The translations under genes were made by a program, and so were the position numbers. 64,000 bases of DNA from Hydractinia symbiolongicarpus (lineage: Eukaryota > Cnidaria > Hydrozoa > Anthoathecata > Hydractiniidae), in NCBI RefSeq assembly GCF_029227915.1, contig NC_079887.1, forward strand, positions 1,736,001 to 1,800,000, read 5' to 3'. This document shows, one piece after another, positions 39,270 to 53,200 of this stretch; positions within the stretch are counted from its first letter, which is position 1; each line of letters begins with the position of its first letter. The notes beneath the pieces were generated by a model, which did not search any database, was not told the origin of the DNA, and was given only the letters and a program-made list of their open reading frames with translations.

Positions 39270-42200
39270 ACAAGTCTCATGCGTTGTAGTGGTGAAAAAA
39301 TAATTTAAAAAATCGTTCGGAAAATGAGTTTACTCCCTGGGTACTTTCTTTGTATACTTTTGACTATACGGGCCGAGTCCAGGGTTTACGGAAAATGGCG
39401 GGTTTTCGTTTGCCGGCGATTAAACTTCTTTTATTCAGTGTCTCATCAAAAATGAAAACATTTTTGAAAATACAAGTCCCATGCGTTGTAGTTGTGAAAA
39501 AATAATTTAAAAAATCGTTTGGAAAATGAGTTTACTCACAGGGTACTTTCTCTGTATACATTCGACTATACGGGCCAAGCCCCAGATTTACGGGAAAACG
39601 CGGGATTTCGTTTGCCGGCGATTAAACCTCTTTCATTAGGCGTCTCATCAAAAATGAAAACATTTTTGAAAACTACAAGTCTCATGCGTTTTAGTGGTGA
39701 AAAAATAATTTAAAAAATCGTTCGGGAAATGAGTTTACTCACAGGGTACTTTCTTTGTGTACATTCGACTACACGGGCCAAGCCCGGGATTTACGGGAAA
39801 TCGCGGGATTTCGTTTGCCGGCGATTAAACTTCTTTCATTAACCCTCTCATCAAAAATGAAAATATTTTTGAAAACTACAAGTCCCATGCGTTGTAGTTG
39901 TGAAAAAATAATTTAAAAAATCGTTTGGAAAATGAGTTTACTCACAGGGTACTTTCTCTGTATACATTCGACTATACGGGCCAAGCCCCAGATTTACGGG
40001 AAAACGCGGGATTTCGTTTGCCGGCGATTAAACCTCTTTCATTAGGCGTCTCATCAAAAATGAAAACATTTTTGAAAACTACAAGTCTCATGCGTTGTAG
40101 TGGTGAAAAAATAATTTAAAAAATCGTTCTGAAAATGAGTTTACTCCCTGGGTACTTTCTTTGTATACTTTTGACTATACGGGCCGAGTCCAGGGTTTAC
40201 GGAAAATGGCGGGTTTTCGTTTGCCGGCGATTAAACTTCTTTTATTCAGTGTCTCATCAAAAATGAAAACATTTTTGAAAACTACAAGTCCCATGCGTTG
40301 TAGTTGTGAAAAAATAATTTAAAAAATCGTTTGGAAAATGAGTTTACTCACAGGGTACTTTCTCTGTATACATTCGACTATAAGGGCCAAGCCCCAGATT
40401 TACGGGAAAACGCGGGATTTCGTTTGCCGGCGATTAAACCTCTTTCATTAGGCGTCTCATCAAAAATGAAAACATTTTTGAAAACTACAAGTCTCATGCG
40501 TTTTAGTGGTGAAAAAATAATTTAAAAAATCGTTTGGGAAATGAGTTTACTCCCTGGGTACTTTCTTTGTATACTTTTGACTATACGGGCCGAGTCCGGG
40601 ATTTACGGGAAATCGCGGATTTTCGTTTGCCGGCGATTAAACTTCTTTTATTCAGCGTCCCATCAAATATGAAAATATTTTTGAAAACTACCAGTCTCAT
40701 GCGTTTAGTGGTAAAGAAAATAATATAAAAAATCGTTCGGGAAATGAGTTTACTCCCTGCGTACTTTCTTTGTATACTTTTGACTATACGGGTCGAGTCC
40801 GGGGTTTACGGGAAATGGCGGGTTTTCGTTTGCCGTCGATTAAACTTCTTTTATTCAGCGTCTCATCAAAAATGAAAACATTTTTAAGAACTACAAGTCT
40901 CATGCGTTTTAGTGGTGAAAAGATAATTTAAGAAATCGTTTTGGAAATGAGTTTACTCACAGGGTACTTTCTTTGTATACATTCGACTATACGGGCCAAG
41001 CCCGGGATTTACGGGAAATCGCGGGTTTTCGTTTGCTGGCGATAAAACCACTTTCATTAAGCGTCTCATCAAAAATGAAAACATTTCTGAAAACTACAAG
41101 TCTCATGCGTTTTAGTGGTAAAAAATAATTTAAAAAATTGTTCGGGAAATGGGTTTACTCACAGGGTACTTTCTTTGTATACATTCGACTACACGGGCCA
41201 AGCCCGGGATTTACGGGAAATCGCGTGATTTCGTTTGCCGGCGATTAAACTTCTTTCATTAACCCTCTCATCAAAAATGAAAATATTTTTGAAAACTACA
41301 AGTCTCATGCGTTGTAGTGGTGAAAAAATAATTTAAAAAATCGTTCGGAAAATGAGTTTACTCCCTGGGTACTTTCTTTGTATACTTTTGACTATACGGG
41401 CCGAGTCCGGGGTTTACGGGAAATGGCGGGTTTTCGTTTGCCGGCGATTAAACTTCTTTTATTCAGTGTCTCATCAAAAATGAAAACATTTTTGAAAACT
41501 ACAAGTCTCATGCGTTGTAGTGGTGAAAAAATAATTTAAAAAATCGTTCGGGAAATGAGTTTACTCCCTGGGTACTTTCTTTGTATACTTTTGACTATAC
41601 GGGCCGAGTCCGGGATTTACGGGAAATCGCGGATTTTCGTTTGCCGGCGATTAAACTTCTTTTATTCAGCGTCCCATCAAATATGAAAATATTTTTGAAA
41701 ACTACAAGTCCCATGCGCTTAGTGGTAAAGAAAATAATATAAAAAATCGTTCGGGAAATGAGTTTACTCCCTGGGTACTTTCTTTGTATACTTTTGACTA
41801 TACGGGTCGAGTCCGGGGTTTACGGGAAATGGCGGGTTTTCGTTTGCCGTCGATTAAACTTCTTTTATTCAGCGTCTCATCAAAAATGAAAACATTTTTA
41901 AAAACTACAAGTCTCATGCGTTGTAGTGGTGAAAAAATAATTTAAAAAATCGTTCGGAAAATGAGTTTACTCCCTGGGTACTTTCTTTGTATACTTTTGA
42001 CTATACGGGCCGAGTCCAGGGTTTACGGAAAATGGCGGGTTTTCGTTTGCCGGCGATTAAACTTCTTTTATTCAGTGTCTCATCAAAAATGAAAACATTT
42101 TTGAAAACTACAAGTCCCATGCGTTGTAGTTGTGAAAAAATAATTTAAAAAATCGTTTGGAAAATGAGTTTACTCACAGGGTACTTTCTCTGTATACATT

Positions 42201-44550
42201 CGACTATACGGGCCAAGCCCCAGATTTACGGGAAAACGCGGGATTTCGTTTGCCGGCGATTAAACCTCTTTCATTAGGCGTCTCATCAAAAATGAAAACA
42301 TTTTTGAAAACTACAAGTCTCATGCGTTTTAGTGGTGAAAAAATAATTTAAAAAATCGTTCGGGAAATGAGTTTACTCACAGGGTACTTTCTTTGTGTAC
42401 ATTCGACTACACGGCCAAGCCCGGGATTTACGGGAAATCGCGGGATTTCGTTTGCCGGCGATTAAACTTCTTTCATTAACCCTCTCATCAAAAATGAAAA
42501 TATTTTTGAAAACTACAAGTCCCATGCGTTGTAGTTGTGAAAAAATAATTTAAAAAATCGTTTGGAAAATGAGTTTACTCACAGGGTACTTTCTCTGTAT
42601 ACATTCGACTATACGGGCCAAGCCCCAGATTTACGGGAAAACGCGGGATTTCGTTTGCCGGCGATTAAACCTCTTTCATTAGGCGTCTCATCAAAAATGA
42701 AAACATTTTTGAAAACTACAAGTCTCATGCGTTGTAGTGGTGAAAAAATAATTTAAAAAATCGTTCTGAAAATGAGTTTACTCCCTGGGTACTTTCTTTG
42801 TATACTTTTGACTATACGGGCCGAGTCCAGGGTTTACGGAAAATGGCGGGTTTTCGTTTGCCGGCGATTAAACTTCTTTTATTCAGTGTCTCATCAAAAA
42901 TGAAAACATTTTTGAAAACTACAAGTCCCATGCGTTGTAGTTGTGAAAAAATAATTTAAAAAATCGTTTGGAAAATGAGTTTACTCACAGGGTACTTTCT
43001 CTGTATACATTCGACTATAAGGGCCAAGCCCCAGATTTACGGGAAAACGCGGGATTTCGTTTGCCGGCGATTAAACCTCTTTCATTAGGCGTCTCATCAA
43101 AAATGAAAACATTTTTGAAAACTACAAGTCTCATGCGTTTTAGTGGTGAAAAAATAATTTAAAAAATCGTTTGGGAAATGAGTTTACTCCCTGGGTACTT
43201 TCTTTGTATACTTTTGACTATACGGGCCGAGTCCGGGATTTACGGGAAATCGCGGATTTTCGTTTGCCGGCGATTAAACTTCTTTTATTCAGCGTCCCAT
43301 CAAATATGAAAATATTTTTGAAAACTACCAGTCTCATGCGTTTAGTGGTAAAGAAAATAATATAAAAAATCGTTCGGGAAATGAGTTTACTCCCTGCGTA
43401 CTTTCTTTGTATACTTTTGACTATACGGGTCGAGTCCGGGGTTTACGGGAAATGGCGGGTTTTCGTTTGCCGTCGATTAAACTTCTTTTATTCAGCGTCT
43501 CATCAAAAATGAAAACATTTTTAAGAACTACAAGTCTCATGCGTTTTAGTGGTGAAAAGATAATTTAAGAAATCGTTTTGGAAATGAGTTTACTCACAGG
43601 GTACTTTCTTTGTATACATTCGACTATACGGGCCAAGCCCGGGATTTACGGGAAATCGCGGGTTTTCGTTTGCTGGCGATAAAACCACTTTCATTAAGCG
43701 TCTCATCAAAAATGAAAACATTTCTGAAAACTACAAGTCTCATGCGTTTTAGTGGTAAAAAATAATTTAAAAAATTGTTCGGGAAATGAGTTTACTCACA
43801 GGGTACTTTCTTTGTATACATTCGACTACACGGGCCAAGCCCGGGATTTACGGGAAATCGCGTGATTTCGTTTGCCGGCGATTAAACTTCTTTCATTAAC
43901 CCTCTCATCAAAAATGAAAATATTTTTGAAAACTACAAGTCTCATGCGTTGTAGTGGTGAAAAAATAATTTAAAAAATCGTTCGGAAAATGAGTTTACTC
44001 CCTGGGTACTTTCTTTGTATACTTTTGACTATACGGGCCGAGTCCGGGGTTTACGGGAAATGGCGGGTTTTCGTTTGCCGGCGATTAAACTTCTTTTATT
44101 CAGTGTCTCATCAAAAATGAAAACATTTTTGAAAACTACAAGTCTCATGCGTTGTAGTGGTGAAAAAATAATTTAAAAAATCGTTCGGGAAAAGAGTTTA
44201 CTCCCTGGGTACTTTCTTTGTATACTTTTGACTATACGGGCCGAGTCCGGGATTTACGGGAAATCGCGGATTTTCGTTTGCCGGCGATTAAACTTCTTTT
44301 ATTCAGCGTCCCATCAAATATGAAAATATTTTTGAAAACTACAAGTCTCATGCGCTTAGTGGTAAAGAAAATAATATAAAAAATCGTTCGGGAAATGAGT
44401 TTACTCCCTGGGTACTTTCTTTGTATACTTTTGACTATACGGGTCGAGTCCGGGGTTTACGGGAAATGGCGGGTTTTCGTTTGCCGTCGATTAAACTTCT
44501 TTTATTCAGCGTCTCATCAAAAATGAAAACATTTTTAAAAACTACAAGTC
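39270..44550 (+). repeat. 13-mer higher-order repeat, two copies
   Basis: This is the longest duplication in the window: a unit of about 2,637 bp (13 monomers less two bases) at about 39,270-41,907 and 41,908-44,550. Equivalent points are 39,925 and 42,562, 40,331 and 42,968, 40,534 and 43,171. Rare shared variants include CTTTGTGTACATTCG, AGTCCCATGCG, TTTAAGAACTACAAG, TGGCGATAAAACC and GCGCTTAGTGG. A one-base deletion (ACACGGCCAAG near 42,411) marks the second copy. Inside the unit, a 406-bp spacing relates 39,519, 39,925 and 40,331, a nested dimer. Confidence 0.87.
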
Positions 44551-45919
44551 TCATGCGTTTTAGTGGTAAAAAATAATTTAAAAAATCGTTCGGGAAATGA
44601 GTTTACTCACAGGGTACTTTATTTGTATACATTCGACTACACGGGCCAAGCCCGGGATTTACGGGAAATCGCGGGATTTCGTTTGCCGGCGATTAAACTT
44701 CTTTCATTAACCCTCTCATCAAAATTGAAAATATTTTTGAAAACTACAAGTCTCATGCGTTGTAGTGGTGAAAAAATAATTTAAAAAATCGTTCGGAAAA
44801 TGAGTTTACTCCCTGGGTACTTTCTTTGTATACTTTTGACTATACGGGCCGAGTCCGGGATTTACGGGAAATCGCGGATTTTCGTTTGCCGGCGATTAAA
44901 CTTCTTTTATTCAGCGTCCCATCAAATATGAAAATATTTTTGAAAACTACAAGTCTCATGCGTTTAGTGGTAAAGAAAATAATATAAAAAATCGTTCGGA
45001 AAATGAGTTTACTCCCTGGGTACTTTCTTTGTATACTTTTGACTATACGGGTCGAGTCCGGGGTTTACGGGAAATGGCGGGTTTTCGTTTGCCGTCGATT
45101 AAACTTCTTTTATTCAGCGTCTCATCAAAAATGAAAACATTTTTAAAAACTACAAGTCTCATGCGTTTTAGTGGTGAAAAGATAATTTAAAAAGTCGTTT
45201 TGGAAATGAGTTTACTCACAGGGTACTTTCTTTGTATACATTCGACTACACGGGCCAAGCCCGGGATTTACGGAAAATCGCGGGATTTCGTTTGCCGGCG
45301 ATTAAACTTCTTTCATTAACCCTCTCATCAAAAATGAAAACATTTTTGAAAACTTCAAGTCTCATGCGTTTTTGTGGTGAAAAAAAAAATTAAAAAATCG
45401 TTCGGGAAATGAGTTTACTCCCTGGGTACTTTCTTTGTATACTTTGGACTATACGGGCCGAGTCCGGGATTTACGGGAAATCGCGGATTTTCGTTTGAGG
45501 GCGATTAAACTTCTTTTACTCAGCGTCTCATCAAAAATGAAAACATTTTTGAAAACTACAAGTCTCATGCGTCTTAGTGGTGAAAAAAAAATTTAAAAAT
45601 TCGTTCGGGATTTGAGTTTACTCCCTGGGTACTTTCTTTGTATACATTCGACTGTACTGTCCAAGCCCCGGATTTACGGGAAAACGCAGGATTTCGTTTG
45701 CCGGCGATTAAACCTCTTTCATTAAGCGTCTCATCAAAAATGAAAACATTTTTGAAAACTACAAGTCTCATGCGTTTTAGTGGTGAAAAAAAATAATTAA
45801 AAAATCGTTCGGGAAATGAGTTTACTCACTGGGTACTTTCTTTGTATACATTCGACTATACGGGCCAAGCCCGCGATTTACGGGAAATCGCGGATTTCGT
45901 TTGCCGGCGATTAAACTTC

Positions 45920-48900
45920 TTTCATTAACCGTCTCATCAAAAATGAAAACATTTTTGAAAACTTCAAGTCTCATGCGTTTTAGTGGTGAAAAAAAAAAAT
46001 TAAAAAATCGTTCGGGAAATGAGTTTACTCCCTGGGTACTTTCTTTCTATACATTCGACTATACGGGCTAAGCCCGGGATTTACGGGAAATCGCGGGATT
46101 TTGTTTGCCGGCGATTAAACCTCTTTTAATAAGCGTCTCATCAAAAATGAAAAAATTTTTGAAAAGTACAAGTCTCATGCGTTGTAGTGGTGAAAAAATA
46201 ATTTAAAAAATCGTTCGGAAAATGAGTTTACGCCCTGGGTACTTTCTTTGTGTACTTTTGACTATACGGGCCGAGTCCGGGGTTTACGGGAAATGGCGGG
46301 TTTTTGTTTGCCGGCGATTACACTTCTTTTATTCAGCGTCTCATCAAAAATGAAAACATTTTTAAAACCTACAAGTCTTATGCGTTTTTGTGGTGAAAAG
46401 ATAATTTAAAAAATCGTTTTGGAAATGAGTTTACTCACAGGGTACTGTCTTTGTATACATTCGACTATACGGGCCAAGCCCGGGATTTACGGGAAATCGC
46501 GGGTTTTCGTTTGCTGGCGATTAAACCACTTTTATTAAGCGTCTCATCAAAAATGACAACATTTTTGAAAACTAAAAGTCTTATGCGTTTAAGTGGTGAA
46601 AAAATAATTTAAAAAATCGTTCTGGAAATGAGTTTACTCACTGGGTACTTTCTTTGTATACATTCGACTATACGGGCCAAGACCAGGATTTACGGGAAAT
46701 CGTGGGTTTTCGTTTTCCGTCGATTAAACCTCTTTCATTAAGCGTCTCATCAAAAATGAAAACATTTTTGAAAACTACAAGTCTCATGCGTTTTAGTGGT
46801 GAAAGAAAAATTTAAAAAATCGTTCGGGAAATGAGTTTACTCCCTGGGTACTTTCTTTGTATATATTCGACTATACGGGCCAAGCCCCGGATATACGGGA
46901 AAACGCGGGATTTCGTTTGCCGGCGAATAAACCTCTTTCATTAAGCGTCTTATCAAAAATGAAAACATTTATGAAAACTACAAGTCTCATGCGTTTTAGT
47001 GGTGAAAAAATAATTTAAAAAATCGTTCGGGAAATGAGTTTACTCCCTGGGTACTTCCTTTGCATACTTTTGACTATACGGGCCGAGTCCGGGATTTACG
47101 GGAAATCGCGGATTTTCGTTTGCCGTCGATTAAACCACTTTCATTAAGCGTCTCATCAAAAATGAAAACATTTTTAAAAACTACAAGTCTCATGCGTTTT
47201 AGTGGTGAAAAGATAATTCAAAAAATCGTTTTGGAAATGAGTTTACTCACAGGATACTTTCTTTGTATACATTCGACTACACGGGCCAAGCCCGGGATTT
47301 ACGGGAAATCGCGGGATTTCGTTTGCCGGCGATTAAACTTCTTTCGTCAACCCTCTCATCAAAAATGAAAACATTTTTGAAAACTTCTAGTCTCATGCGT
47401 TTTTGTGGTGAAAAAAAAAATTAAAAAATCTGTCGGGAAATGAGTTTACTCCCTGGGTACTTTCTTTGTATACATTTGACTATACTGGCCAAGCCCGGGA
47501 TTTACGGGAAATCGCGGGATTTCGTTTGCCGGCGATTAAACCTCTTTTAATAAGTGTCTCAGCAAAAATGAAAACATTTTTGAAAACTACAAGTCTCATG
47601 CGTTTTAGTGGTGAAAAATAATTTAAAAACTCGTTCGGGAAATGAGTTTACTCCCTGGGTACTTTATTTGTATACTTTGGACTATACGGGCCGAGTCCGG
47701 GATTTACGGGAAATCGCGGATTTTCGTTTGAGGACGATTAAACTTCTTTCATTAACCGTCTCATCAAAAATGAAAACATTTTTGAAAACTTCAAGTCTCA
47801 TGCGTTTTAGTGGTGAAAAAAAAATTAAAAAATCATTCGGGAAATGAGTTTACTCCCTGGGTACTTTCTTTCTATACATTCGACTATACGGGCCAAGCCC
47901 GGGATTTACGGGAAATCGCGGGATTTCGTTTGCCGGCGATTAAACCTCTTTTAATAAGCGTCTCATCAAAAATGAAAACATTTTTGAAAACCACAAGTCT
48001 CATGCGTTGTAGTGGTGAAAAAATAATTTAAAAAATCGTTCGGAAAATGAGTTTACTCCCTGGGTACTTTCTTTGTATACTTTTGACTATACCGGCCGAG
48101 TCCGGGGTTTACGGGAAATGGCGGGTTTTCGTTTGCCGGCGATTGCACTTCTTTTATTCAGCGTCTCATCAAAAATGAAAACATTTTTAAAACCTACAAG
48201 TCTTATGCGTTTTTGTGGTGAAAAGATAATTTAAAAAATCGTTTTGGAAATGAGTTTACTCACAGGGTACTGTCTTTGTATACATTCGACTATACGGGCC
48301 AAGCCCACGATTTACGGGAAATCGCGGATTTCGTTTGCCGGCGATTAAACTTCTTTCATTAACCGTCTCATCAAAAATGACAACATTTTTGAAAACTAAA
48401 AGTCTTATGCGTTTTAGTGGTGAAAAAATAATTTAAAAAATCGTTCTGGAAATGAGTTTACTCACTGGGTACTTTCTTTGTATACATTCGACTATACGGG
48501 CCAAGACCGGGATTTACGGGAAATCGTGGGTTTTCGTTTTCCGGCGATTAAACCTCTTTCATTAAGCGTCTCATCAAAAATGAAAACATTTTTGAAAACT
48601 ACAAGTCTCATGCGTTTTAGTGGTGAAAGAAAAATTTAAAAAATCGTTCGGGAAATGAGTTTACTCCCTGGGTACTTTCTTTGTATATATTCGCCTATAC
48701 GGGACAAGCCCCGGATATACGGGAAAACGCGGGATTTCGTTTGCCGGCGATTAAACCTCTTTCATTAGGCGTCTCATCAAAAATGAAAACATTTTTGAAA
48801 ACTACAAGTCTCATGCGTTTTAGTGGTGAAAAAATAATTTAAAAATCGTTCGGGAAATGAGTTTACTCCCTGGGTACTTTCTTTGTATACTTTTGAATAT

Positions 48901-48935
48901 ACGGGCCGAGTCCGGGATTTACGGGAAATCGCGGA
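45920..48935 (+). repeat. 9-mer-offset duplication
   Basis: About 1.2 kb at 45,920-47,110 recurs at 47,745-48,935, an offset of 1,825 bp. Shared variants are TTTCTTTCTATAC, AAAACCTACAAGTCTTATG (46,364 and 48,189), GGGTACTGTCTTTG, ATGACAACATTTTTG and GATATACGGGAAAACGC. The rest of each unit has diverged or been exchanged. The same variants appear beyond the retrotransposon at 61.6-62.9 kb. Confidence 0.75.
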
Positions 48936-49529
48936 TTTTCGTTTGCCGGCGATTAAACTTCTTTTATTCAGCGTCCCATCAAATATGAAAATATTTTTGA
49001 AAACTACAAGTCTCATGCGTTTAGTGGTAAAGAAAATAATATAAAAAATCGTTCGGGAAATGAGTTTACTCCCTGGGTACTTTCTTTGTATACTTTTGAC
49101 TATATGGGTCGAGTCCGGGGTTCACGGGAAATGGCGGGTTTTCGTTTGCCGTCGATTAAACTTCTTTTATTCAGCGTCTCATCAAAAATGAAAACATTTT
49201 TAAAAACTACAAGTCTCATGCGTTGTAGTGGTGAATAAATAATTTAAAAAATCGTTCGGAAAATGAGTTTACTCACAGGATACTTTCTTTGTATACATTC
49301 GACTATACGGGACAAGCCCGGGATTTACGGGAAATCGCGGGTTTTCGTTTGCTGGCGATTAAAGCACTTTCATTAAGCGTCTCATCAAAAATGAAAACTT
49401 TTCTGAAAACTACAAGTCTCATGCGTTTTAGTGGTAAAAAAATAATTTAAAAAATCGTTCGGGAAATGAGTTTACTCACAGGGTACTTTCTTTGTATACA
49501 TTCGACTACACGGGCCAAGCCCGGGATTT

Positions 49530-49930
49530 ACGGGAAATCGCGGGATTTCGTTTGCCGGCGATTAAACTTCTTTCATTAACCCTCTCATCAAAAATGAAAA
49601 CATTTTTGAAAACTTCTAGTCTCATGCGTTTTTGTGGTGAAAAAAAAAATTAAAAAATCGTTCGGGAAATGAGTTTACTCCCTGGGTACTTTCTTTGTAT
49701 ACATTCGACTATACGGGCCAAGCCCGGGATTTACGGGAAATCGCGGGATTTCGTTTGCCGGCGATTAAACTTCTTTCATTAACCCTCTCATCAAAAATGA
49801 AAACATTTTTGAAAACTTCTAGTCTCATGCGTTTTTGTGGTGAAAAAAAAAATTAAAAAATCGTTCGGGAAATGAGTTTACTCCCTGGGTACTTTCTTTG
49901 TATACATTCGACTATACGGGCCAAGCCCGG
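49530..49930 (+). repeat. Monomer duplication
   Basis: Two successive monomers share CTTCATTAACCCTCTC, GAAAACTTCTAGTCTC and GTTTTTGTGGTG with a long A run, at a 203-bp spacing (49,561 and 49,764). Neighbouring monomers are usually of different subtypes, so this looks like a single-unit duplication. Confidence 0.65.
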
Positions 49931-50239
49931 GATTTACGGGAAATCGCGGGATTTCGTTTGCCGGCGATTAAACCTCTTTTAATAAACGTCTCAGCAAAAA
50001 TGAAAACATTTTTAAAAACTACAAGTCTCATGCGTTTTAGTGGTGAAAAAATAATTTAAAAAATCGTTCGGGAAATGAGTTTACTCCCTGGGTACTTTTT
50101 TTGTATACTTTGGACTATACGGGCCGAGTCCGGGATTTACGGGAAATCGCGGATTTTCGTTTGAGGACGATTAAACTTCTTTTACTCAGCGTCTCATCAA
50201 AAATGAAAACATTTTTGAAAACTACAAGTCTCATGCGTT

Positions 50240-53200
50240 TTAGTGGTGAAAAAAAAATTTAAAAAATCGTTCGGAAAATAAGTTTACTCACAGGGTACTT
50301 TCTTTGTATACATTCGACTACACGGGCCAAGCCCGGGATTTACGGGAAATCGCGGGATTTCGTATGCCGGCGATTAAACTTCTTTCATTAACCCTCTCAT
50401 CAAAAATGAAAACATTTTTGAAAACTTCAAGTCTCATGCGTTTTTGTGGTGAAAAAAAAAATTAAAAAATCGTTCGGGAAATGAGTTTACTCCCTGGGTA
50501 CTTTCTTTGTATACATTCGACTATACGGGCCAAGCCCGGGATTTACGGGAAATCGCGGGATTTCGTTTGCCGGCGATTAAACCTCTTTTAATAAGCGTCT
50601 CATCAAAAATGAAAACATTTTTGAAAACTACAAGTCTCATGCGTTTTAGTGGTGAAAAAATAATTTAAAAAATCGTTCGGGAAATGAGTGTACTCCCTGG
50701 GTACTTTCTTTGTATACTTTGGACTATACGGGCCGAGTCCGGGATTTACGGGAAATCGCGGATTTTCGTTTGAGGGCGATTAAACTTCTTTTATTTAGCG
50801 TCTCACCAAAAATGAAAACATTTTTGAAAACTACAAGTCTCTAGCGTTTTAGTGTTGAAAAGATAATTTAAAAAATCGTTTTGGAAATGAGTTTACTCAC
50901 AGGGTACTTTCTTTGTATACATTCGACTATACGGGCCAAGCCCGGGATTTACGGGAAATCGCAGGTTTTCGTTTGCCGGCGATTAAACCACTTTCATTAA
51001 GCGTCTCATCAAAAATGAAAACATTTCTGAAAACTACAAGTCTCATGGGTTATAGTGGTGAAAAAATAATTTAAAAATTCGTTCGGGAAATGAGTTTACT
51101 CACTGGGTACTTTCCTTGTATACTTTTGACTATACGGGCCGAGTCCGGGATTTAAGGGAAATCGCGGGATTTCGTTTGCCGGCGATTAAACTTCTTTCAT
51201 TAACCCTCTCATCAAAAATAAAAACATTTTTGAAAACTTCAATTCTCATGCGTTTTTGTGGTGAAAAAAAAAATTAAAAAATCGTTCGGGAAATGAGTTT
51301 ACTCCCTGGGTACTTTCTTTGTATACATTCGACTATACGGGCCAAGCCCGGGATTTACGGGAAATCGCGGGATTTCGTTTGCCGGCGATTAAACCTCTTT
51401 TAATAAGCGTCTCATCAAAAATGAAAACATTTTTGAAAACTACAAGTCTCATGCGTTTTAGTGGTGAAAAAATAATTTAAAAAATCGTTCGGGAAATGAG
51501 TTTACTCCCTGGGTACTTTATTTGTATACTTTGGACTATACGGGCCGAGTCCGGGATTTACGGGAAATCGCGGATTTTCGTTTGAGGACGATTAAACTTC
51601 TTTTACTCAGCGTCTCATCAAAAATGAAAACATTTTTGAAAACTACAAGTCTCATGCGTTTTAGTGGTGAAAAAAAAATTTAAAAAATCGTTCGGAAAAT
51701 GAGTTTACTCACAGGGTACTTTCTTTGTATACATTCGACTACACGGGCCAAGCCCGGGATTTACGGGAAATCGCGGGATTTCGTATGCCGGCGATTAAAC
51801 TTCTTTCATTAACCGTCTCATCAAAAATGAAAACATTTTTGAAAACTTCAAGTCTCATGCGTTTTTGTGGTGAAAAAAAAAAATTAAAAAATCGTTCGGG
51901 AAATGAGTTTACTCCCTGGGTACTTTCTTTGTATACATTGGACTATACGGGCCAAGCCCAGGATTTATGGGAAATTGCGGGATTTCGTTTGCCGGCGATT
52001 AAACCTCTTTCATTAAGCGTCTCATCAAATATGAAAACATTTTTGAAAACTACAAGTCTCATGCGTTTTAGTGGTGAAAAAATAATTTAAAAAATCGTTC
52101 GGAAAATGAGTTTACTCCCTGGGTACTTTCTTTGTATACTTTGGACTATACGGGCCGAGTCCGGGATTTACGGGAAATCGCGGATTTTCGTTTGAGTGCG
52201 AATAAACTTCTTTTATTCAGCGTCTCATCAAAAATGAAAACATTTTTAAAAACTACAAGTCTCATGCGTTTTAGTGGTGAAAAAAAAATTTAAAAAATCG
52301 TTCGGAAAATAAGTTTACTCACAGGGTACTTTCTTTGTATACATTCGACTACACGGGCCAAGCCCGGGATTTACGGGAAATCGCGGGATTTCGTATGCCG
52401 GCGATTAAACTTCTTTCATTAACCCTCTCATCAAAAATGAAAACATTTTTGAAAACTTCAAGTCTCATGCGTTTTTGTGGTGAAAAAAAAAATTAAAAAA
52501 TCGTTCGGGAAATGAGTTTACTCCCTGGGTACTTTCTTTGTATACATTCGACTATACGGGCCAAGCCCGGGATTTACGGGAAATCGCGGGATTTCGTTTG
52601 CCGGCGATTAAACCTCTTTTAATAAGCGTCTCATCAAAAATGAAAACATTTTTGAAAACTACAAGTCTCATGCGTTTTAGTGGTGAAAAAATAATTTAAA
52701 AAATCGTTCGGGAAATGAGTGTACTCCCTGGGTACTTTCTTTGTATACTTTGGACTATACGGGCCGAGTCCGGGATTTACGGGAAATCGCGGATTTTCGT
52801 TTGAGGGCGATTAAACTTCTTTTATTTAGCGTCTCACCAAAAATGAAAACATTTTTGAAAACTACAAGTCTCTAGCGTTTTAGTGTTGAAAAGATAATTT
52901 AAAAAATCGTTTTGGAAATGAGTTTACTCACAGGGTACTTTCTTTGTATACATTCGACTATACGGGCCAAGCCCGGGATTTACGGGAAATCGCAGGTTTT
53001 CGTTTGCCGGCGATTAAACCACTTTCATTAAGCGTCTCATCAAAAATGAAAACATTTCTGAAAACTACAAGTCTCATGGGTTATAGTGGTGAAAAAATAA
53101 TTTAAAAATTCGTTCGGGAAATGAGTTTACTCACTGGGTACTTTCCTTGTATACTTTTGACTATACGGGCCGAGTCCGGGATTTAAGGGAAATCGCGGGA

